Source of the DNA: Pirellulales bacterium
GTDB lineage: Bacteria > Planctomycetota > Planctomycetia > Pirellulales > Lacipirellulaceae
NCBI GenBank assembly: GCA_022448265.1
Contig: JAKVCC010000006.1
Location: 62,001 to 126,000, forward strand
Direction of reading: 5' to 3'
DNA: 64,000 nucleotides
Positions 59,327-64,000 of the stretch are shown one piece after another. How positions within the stretch are numbered: the first letter of the stretch is position 1; the number at the start of each line of letters is the position of its first letter. The notes under the pieces were generated by a model. It was not told the DNA's origin. It made no database searches and worked only from the letters and a program-made list of their open reading frames with translations. A program made the position numbers and the translations under genes.

Positions 59327-60460
59327 TCACACTAGCTCTGGCCATAGGCTGTCACTTACCAGCAGCCCATCACGGGTGAGGCGCAGGGTCGGGCCATCGT
59401 CTTGAAGCAGACCGAGATCGACGAAACGGGCAATTTCGTTTCCGCAGAGTGCCTCGACGTCAAAGCCCGAGCGGGAAAAGAATTCTTGCCGGTTTACCCC
59501 TTCGATGCGCCGTAAGCCCAGGATCAGCATTTCACGAGCGCGCTGCTCGGGTCCGAGCAGCTCCCTCTCGGCCACGGGTGACTCGCCCGTCTTCAAACGC
59601 TGCATATAGTTAAGGGTGCTGCGATGGTTGGTGGAGCGCACGCCATCGACGTAGCGGGCTGCGCCCGGACCGGCCGCAAAATAACTCTGCCCGGACCAGT
59701 AGACTTCGTTGTGACGACTGCGGTGGCCCGGTTTGCCAAAATTGGAAATCTCGTAATGTTCGTAGCCGGCCTGGATGAGCTTGTCGATGGCCTCTAGGTA
59801 CATAGTTCGTTCGATCTCTTCGCTGACCGGTACCAGCTCCCGGCGCTGCCGCCGGGTCCAAAACGGGGTACCCTTTTCAAATGTGAGACCGTAGGTGGAA
59901 ATGTGCTCGGGATCCAGCGCGATGGCGGCTTCCAGGTCGGCTTGCCACTGGGGCAACGTTTCCTCCGGCGCGGCAAATATTAGATCGATTGATAAACGCA
60001 GGCCAGCGTCCCGCGCCAGGCGCACCGCATGGCGGATATCTGCCGCCTGGTGGTCTCGCTCAAGCCGGGCCAGCTTCGCCGTGCAGAAAGACTGCGCGCC
60101 CAAGCTAAGGCGAGTCACACCGTTGCGGGCAAGCGTTTGCAGCCGCGCGCCATCGAGGTCGCCCGGATTGGCTTCGACGGTCCATTCGTAAGCCCGTCGA
60201 AGGGGATGCCAGTGGAGTACTAACTCACAAATCTGAGCCAGTTGGTCACAAGAAAGAAATGTCGGCGTGCCTCCACCGAAATAGAGCGTATCGACACTCC
60301 GAGGCCGCGCTAGAAAGCTAAGCTCTCGGCCAAGAGCATCGAGGTAGGGTGCCACGAGATCGTCACGTCCGGCAACCAGGGCGAAATTGCAATAGCCACA
60401 TCGATGTTTGCAAAACGGTATGTGGATGTAGGCGGCGCGAGGAGGCAGGGAAGATGTCAT
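59327..60460 (-). CDS. hemW: HemW-like radical SAM protein (coproporphyrinogen III oxidase-related)
   Basis: A 377-residue radical SAM protein. The cluster motif is CKHRCGYCNF (Cys17, 21, 24), followed by the HemW-typical LYFGGGTPTFL and TVEANPGDLD, then GVTRLSLGAQSF and YEISNFGKPGHRSRHNEVYW. HemW is a heme chaperone related to HemN; the CxxxCxxC lacks the extra HemN-specific features, as in HemW. It sits 6 nt before the cyclo-ligase stop, so the two are in one minus-strand unit. Confidence 0.9.
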   Translation of the reverse strand: MTSSLPPRAAYIHIPFCKHRCGYCNFALVAGRDDLVAPYLDALGRELSFLARPRSVDTLYFGGGTPTFLSCDQLAQICELVLHWHPLRRAYEWTVEANPGDLDGARLQTLARNGVTRLSLGAQSFCTAKLARLERDHQAADIRHAVRLARDAGLRLSIDLIFAAPEETLPQWQADLEAAIALDPEHISTYGLTFEKGTPFWTRRQRRELVPVSEEIERTMYLEAIDKLIQAGYEHYEISNFGKPGHRSRHNEVYWSGQSYFAAGPGAARYVDGVRSTNHRSTLNYMQRLKTGESPVAERELLGPEQRAREMLILGLRRIEGVNRQEFFSRSGFDVEALCGNEIARFVDLGLLQDDGPTLRLTRDGLLVSDSLWPELV

Positions 60461-60466
60461 CCTGTT

Positions 60467-61141
60467 TTATCGCGATCGTCCAAGTCCGGTATGGACGTTA
60501 GACTGGGTGATTATTTTGTCCATGAACACGTCGTGCGCGGCCGATGGCAATTCCGGAAACATTTGGCAATCAAATGCCAGTGCAACCAGCGGTGCGTCGA
60601 GTCGCGCATGCTGCAGCAACTTGTCGTAATAGCCTTTGCCGTGTCCAGTGCGGGCGCCGCGGGCATCGAAGGCTACTCCTGGTACCATAATTAAATCGAG
60701 CTGACTGACTTCGATGCGCTTCGCGGCGACAGGTCGAAGATCGGCCCGAGGTTCAAGGATCTGATACATTCCTATCGAGAGTTCTTCCATCGACTCCAGG
60801 TGAAACAGCTCCAGTTCTCCGTCGACACAGTAGGGCACAACGATCCGCTTGCTACTCTGCAAGGCACCTGCCAGATTGTGTCGCGTGCGAACCTCCGCCC
60901 GGACGTCCACGTAGAACATGATCGTTTCGGAAGCCGCGTACTCGTCAAGCGCCATAAACTGGGACACGATCTGGCGGCTCAACGCGTCCTTGTCTTCTTG
61001 TGCCTTACGTTTTGCGTATGCCTGCTGGCGGATGCGCGTCTTTTGTTCAGCGACGTTGGCGCCGTTGGTCGTGTGGTTCAAGAGGAGGTTTCCGGTGTGG
61101 CGGTGGGGGTGGGCAGAGGAGCGACAACCGAATCGTACCAC
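60467..61141 (-). CDS. 5-formyltetrahydrofolate cyclo-ligase
   Basis: A 224-residue protein from a GTG; the conserved part begins at about residue 30, so a later start is likely. It belongs to the 5-FTHF cyclo-ligase family: RIVVPYCVDGELELF, DLIMVPGVAFDARGARTGHG with the ATP-binding GxGxGYYDK loop (GHGKGYYDKLL), and LVALAFDCQ. It converts 5-formyl-THF plus ATP to 5,10-methenyl-THF. It is upstream of hemW on the same strand. Confidence 0.88.
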   Translation of the reverse strand: MVRFGCRSSAHPHRHTGNLLLNHTTNGANVAEQKTRIRQQAYAKRKAQEDKDALSRQIVSQFMALDEYAASETIMFYVDVRAEVRTRHNLAGALQSSKRIVVPYCVDGELELFHLESMEELSIGMYQILEPRADLRPVAAKRIEVSQLDLIMVPGVAFDARGARTGHGKGYYDKLLQHARLDAPLVALAFDCQMFPELPSAAHDVFMDKIITQSNVHTGLGRSR

Positions 61142-61161
61142 ACCTCAGGCATGCGTCACTA

Positions 61162-61362
61162 CTAGTCCGAGACGATCTCACCGCCGTCGATGGTGGCTAT
61201 GGCTTGAAATACGCTCAATTCGATTGTATCTCCCACGAAGCGCACGGAACCATCGCCGAAGGCCATGTTGACGCCCAATACGTGAAAACTATTGGATTTC
61301 CAGGGATTGGTCCGATTGCTATTGGGTGTCCAGTCGAGGTACACGGCTGTGTGCAAGTTCAT
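61162..61362 (-). pseudogene. C-terminal remnant of a DUF1559 (prepilin-like) protein
   Basis: A 66-codon frame reads AVYLDWTPNSNRTNPWKSNS, then FHVLGVNMAFGDGSVRFVGD and ends TIDGGEIVSD. This is the end of the very abundant planctomycete DUF1559 family, with its H-x9-DG motif. The normal N terminus (prepilin-type signal and about 200 residues) is missing. The ATG overlaps the stop of the lipoprotein fragment (ATGA), which looks accidental. Confidence 0.6.
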
Positions 61363-61463
61363 GCCTCGGCTCCCATAACCGGCGCTACCGGTGGCAAATC
61401 AGGTCGCGCACCGCAACCAGGTAGTGCAGCGCCGAGGGCCAACCCAGCCAGAAAGAGTGACAA
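61359..61463 (-). pseudogene. N-terminal fragment of a planctomycete lipoprotein
   Basis: From a TTG, the minus frame reads SLFLAGLALGAALPGCGARP then DLPPVAPVMGAEA and stops. It is a clear lipoprotein signal with lipobox LPGC. The start of the mature part (DLPPVAPV) resembles small planctomycete lipoproteins with a carboxypeptidase-regulatory-like domain, which often sit beside DUF1559 genes. Everything after 34 residues is lost. Confidence 0.45.
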
Positions 61464-61597
61464 TACTTTGGCGCTATGAAAAACCAGCCACGTTAACTAC
61501 TTAGCTGTTTTCATGAGTAGTCGCCCTGCTTAAACGTAGCGCGGGCGTCTATAGATGAGAATTGCAACATAACGTTTGGCTTGGACCATCAAGATAG

Positions 61598-61670
61598 TGG
61601 AGCGAAAGAGATTCGAACTCTCGACCTCTGCATTGCGAACGCAGCGCTCTCCCAACTGAGCTACCGCCCC
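61598..61670 (-). tRNA. tRNA-Ala (CGC)
   Basis: A 73-nt cloverleaf. Acceptor GGGGCGG pairs with TCGCTCC (two G-T pairs), D-arm GCTC/GAGC, anticodon stem CTGCG/TGCAG, loop TTCGCAA gives anticodon CGC, and T-arm GAGAG/CTCTT with TTCGAAT. CCA is not encoded. Confidence 0.92.
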
Positions 61671-61719
61671 TGAAGTGGGCTTTATCCTACCCTATTTTAG
61701 ACCATCGGTCATTGGGTCA

Positions 61720-62190
61720 TCAGCGGGGTGTCTTTTTCGACTTCGCAAGGAAGGGTCGAAGCTCGTGGACGAAATCGCCGGCGTCCGAAAACTGGCGGTA
61801 GACACTCGCAAATCGGACATAAGCAACCTCGTCCAGGTCGCGCAAATGCTCCATGACCAATTCGCCCAAGCTGCGGCTATCGATCTCGGTTTCGAACGAC
61901 GTGTAGACATCGTTCTCGATTGCAGCGACCAAACGATCCACATCGCGGTCGCTGATTGGTCGCTTCCAGCAGGCCCGCTCCAGGCCTGATTTGATCTTTT
62001 CTCGTAAGAAGGGGACGCGCGTGCCATCTTTTTTGACAACCTTGATGGCGGATTCTTCAATCCGCTCATAGGTTGTGTAGCGGCGTTTGCACTTCAAGCA
62101 TTGCCGCCGCCTTCGAATAGCAAAGCCGTCTTGGCAGGCGCGGGAGTCAATAACGCGGTCGTTGTCCGTACGACAGAATGGGCATTTCAT
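61720..62190 (-). CDS. nrdR: Transcriptional repressor NrdR
   Basis: A 156-residue regulator of ribonucleotide reductase genes. The zinc ribbon has Cys3, Cys6, Cys31 and Cys34 (KCPFC and QCLKCKRR), with DSRACQDGFAIRRRRQC as the family signature. The ATP-cone (about 46-136) senses ATP/dATP. The ATG start and length match the family. No nrd gene is in the window, so its targets lie elsewhere. Confidence 0.96.
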   Translation of the reverse strand: MKCPFCRTDNDRVIDSRACQDGFAIRRRRQCLKCKRRYTTYERIEESAIKVVKKDGTRVPFLREKIKSGLERACWKRPISDRDVDRLVAAIENDVYTSFETEIDSRSLGELVMEHLRDLDEVAYVRFASVYRQFSDAGDFVHELRPFLAKSKKTPR

Positions 62191-62957
62191 GAAAACAACT
62201 ATACACGAGAGTTCCTATTCGTAAACCATCTTGGAAAATTTGCGGCGATAATCTGGTTTGTGCGGTGAATCCCTGAATGAATCCTGGGCAAAGATCGCTT
62301 AGAAAGGATATTTTCAGACGGCAGAATGCGGCCAAACCGGCGCAATGCTCAATTAATATTGGAAATTTCGCCACCTAGTTCTACTGGCCAACTACGGGGG
62401 AAGTAAAGCCGATGCGGTGCACGCAATACGAGGTTAAGGTCGTCCCTGGGGGCCGACCATGGGCAGTTCGAGCGAGATCATCTTGCGCAAGAACTGTGGC
62501 AGGGGAGAGTCCCAAAACGGGCAATGATTGGTTTCTGGTTGGGCGTAGCAGTGTTTTCTTTGGATGTGTTTGTGTTTTCCGTGGCGGAGAGTTTTGGTGA
62601 GAGAGGCTAGCTTGGGATTGATTCTACTGGTGTGACTGGAATTGTTCGGGCCGCTGTTTTATCGACCGATTTACGAGCATTGCTACTGGAGTAATCAGCG
62701 TTTCGTCTACGAAAAGGGCCTTCTGTGATGGGGAATCAACTGGGTCGAGGCCATCGGCATCGACTGATCTTTCAGCAGGGGGTGATCGAGCAGATGTTGG
62801 GAGTAGGCCCAATTTAGCTGCGCTCAAGCGATGAGTCACATTTCACCATCGAACCGCCAGGCATACAAAATAGTCGGGTTGTTGCCAAGATGATCGACAG
62901 ATTTCGTCGCCAAGAACATGTCAGACGGGGCTTGCATGTTGAGGCGGTGTAGCGAGG
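62191..62957. other. Intergenic region, no secure gene
   Basis: About 770 bp between nrdR and rpoN. A short frame near 62820-62949 on the plus strand ends AKMIDRFRRQEHVRRGLHV, which looks protein-like but has no start or family. Nothing else is recognised. Confidence 0.45.
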
Positions 62958-64000
62958 CTATTTTTTGGCCTCTGTCCAGTCGCGGCGCTGGCGGCTGCTG
63001 GGGATGTTCATGGCTTTGCGGTATTTTGTCACTGTTCGACGGGCTACGGTGATGCCGCTCTTGGCTAGCTCTTCCACCAGCGCATCGTCGCTCAAAGGCT
63101 TGGCCTTATCTTCTTCGTCGACAATTTCTTGCAGTTTCAAACGCACCTTGTCCCACGCAACTTCCTCGCCATCGGCGCTGGTGGTGCCACCGACGAAAAA
63201 ACGTTTGAGCGGAAAGATGCCGCGGGGAGTTGCCATCCATTTGTCGTCAACAGCGCGGCTTACCGTCGTGACGTGGACACCAACCCGGTCTGCGACCTGT
63301 TGCATTTTGAGTGGTTCTATGTGTTCGGGGCCCTCGTCCAAAAACTTGATTTGATGGTCGACGATGGCTTGGGACACGCGCGTGAGTGTGCTGCGGCGCT
63401 GTTCGATCGCTTCGATCAGCCACTGCGCGGCATTGATTTTTTTCTTGATGTACTCACAAGTTTTTTTGTCTCCACTCGACATGGCCTGCTGCAACATCCG
63501 GCGGTGGTTTGGGCTAATGTAAAGTGTTGGTAACTCACCATCTTCCAGACGCACTTTATAGCCGCTTGCTTCCAGACGCTCTACGAAAATGTCTGGTGTG
63601 ACCGAAGGCGCAAAATTGTCGTTGAATTTTGAGCCTGGTTTCGGCTCGAGGGTCCGCAGGTCTTCCCAGGATTCGTTGATGGTTTCGATCGAGAAGCCTG
63701 TTTTTTTGGAAATCTTCGGGAGGCGATTGTTCTCCAGATCTTCCAGGTGGTTTTCGATGAGAACCTGCAATTCTTCATAAAAGAGCAGGCCGGGTGTCAG
63801 TTGCAACAGGAGGCATTCTTTGAGCGTCCGGCCGCCCACACCGGGCGGATCGAGCCGCTGGACAATCGATAACGCTTCGGTAGCCAGTTCCAGCTGCTGT
63901 ACTTGCCAATCCTTGGTATCGCCATTCTGGTCGGGCGGCGGGGAGGCGAGCTCTTCCAGGGGGGATTTGAGATAGCCGTTGCTATCGAGATTGTAGATAA
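62958..64000 (-). CDS. rpoN: RNA polymerase sigma-54 factor (RpoN), 5' end beyond the window
   Basis: The frame is open to the right edge; about 347 residues are present. Upstream sequence YNLDSNGYLKSPLEELASPP and LDPPGVGGRTLKECLLLQL are the core-binding region. The helix-turn-helix is MQQVADRVGVHVTTVSRAVD and the RpoN box is ARRTVTKYRKAMNIPSSRQR (canonical ARRTVAKYRE). It directs transcription from -24/-12 promoters with enhancer-binding proteins, such as those controlling the exosortase/PEP-CTERM genes in other phyla. The N-terminal activator-interacting region is outside the window. Confidence 0.96.
   Translation of the reverse strand, partial: IYNLDSNGYLKSPLEELASPPPDQNGDTKDWQVQQLELATEALSIVQRLDPPGVGGRTLKECLLLQLTPGLLFYEELQVLIENHLEDLENNRLPKISKKTGFSIETINESWEDLRTLEPKPGSKFNDNFAPSVTPDIFVERLEASGYKVRLEDGELPTLYISPNHRRMLQQAMSSGDKKTCEYIKKKINAAQWLIEAIEQRRSTLTRVSQAIVDHQIKFLDEGPEHIEPLKMQQVADRVGVHVTTVSRAVDDKWMATPRGIFPLKRFFVGGTTSADGEEVAWDKVRLKLQEIVDEEDKAKPLSDDALVEELAKSGITVARRTVTKYRKAMNIPSSRQRRDWTEAKK

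Larger units (their letters stand above)
61142..61597. other. Intergenic region with remnants of a lipoprotein and a DUF1559 protein
   Basis: About 460 bp between the cyclo-ligase and tRNA-Ala. It holds two gene remnants on the minus strand, listed separately; no other gene is visible. Confidence 0.55.

Overview
The window looks like a chromosomal segment of a planctomycete, most likely of the order Pirellulales. The clues are several exported proteins that combine dockerin-like repeats (pattern DGADFLxWQ) with C-terminal PEP-CTERM (VPEP) sorting signals, an N-terminal LEPR-XLL-type motif, C-terminal DUF1559 and DUF1593 sequences, and loosely packed genes with many gene remnants between them. 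Taxonomy is inferred from these signatures only; there is no rRNA in the window.

Layout. (1) 0.1-9.8 kb, minus strand: exported proteins. These are a formylglycine-generating-enzyme (SUMF1)-like protein, a CHRD protein, an LVIVD-repeat-like protein, a double SUMF1-like protein whose two halves are fused in frame across an internal PEP-CTERM/signal-peptide junction, and a large FG-GAP/dockerin protein. (2) 10-25.6 kb, mostly plus strand: a surface-glycan locus. It has two sulfotransferases, an unusual fusion of a pyruvate-kinase-like domain with ATP sulfurylase, an FkbM methyltransferase, two GT4 glycosyltransferases, the four enzymes expected for GDP-D-glycero-alpha-D-manno-heptose (GmhA, HddA, GmhB, HddC), and three SDR sugar-nucleotide enzymes. 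The simplest reading is a sulfated, heptose-containing exopolysaccharide. (3) 25.6-38 kb: two metal-binding exported proteins, an Eis-like acetyltransferase, a BshC-like protein coupled to a GT2 enzyme, a Nif3 protein, a TIM-barrel sugar isomerase, and a translationally coupled pair of penicillin-acylase-type hydrolase and PLP decarboxylase. (4) 38.2-47.3 kb, plus strand: an ABC sugar importer (permease, binding lipoprotein, permease) followed by a Zn-dehydrogenase, sugar isomerase, FucU mutarotase, aldo-keto reductase and lactonase. This is read as non-phosphorylating catabolism of L-fucose or a similar sugar. (5) 47.4-55 kb: a degenerate subtilase, a DUF1593 protein, a periplasmic peroxiredoxin, a DUF1080 protein and an SGNH hydrolase, with remnants between them. 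(6) 55-64 kb: housekeeping genes: tRNA-Val, der, family-4 uracil-DNA glycosylase, hemW-like, 5-formyl-THF cyclo-ligase, tRNA-Ala, nrdR, and rpoN, which runs off the right edge.

Features beyond the main genes include a dispersed element of about 80 bp with inverted ends in three copies, a 3 x 20-bp tandem repeat, a very small highly basic gene with a TTG start, and at least six recognisable gene remnants. The standout candidate for new biology is the pyruvate kinase-like/ATP sulfurylase fusion, which retains both sets of active-site motifs and sits in a glycan locus with two sulfotransferases.
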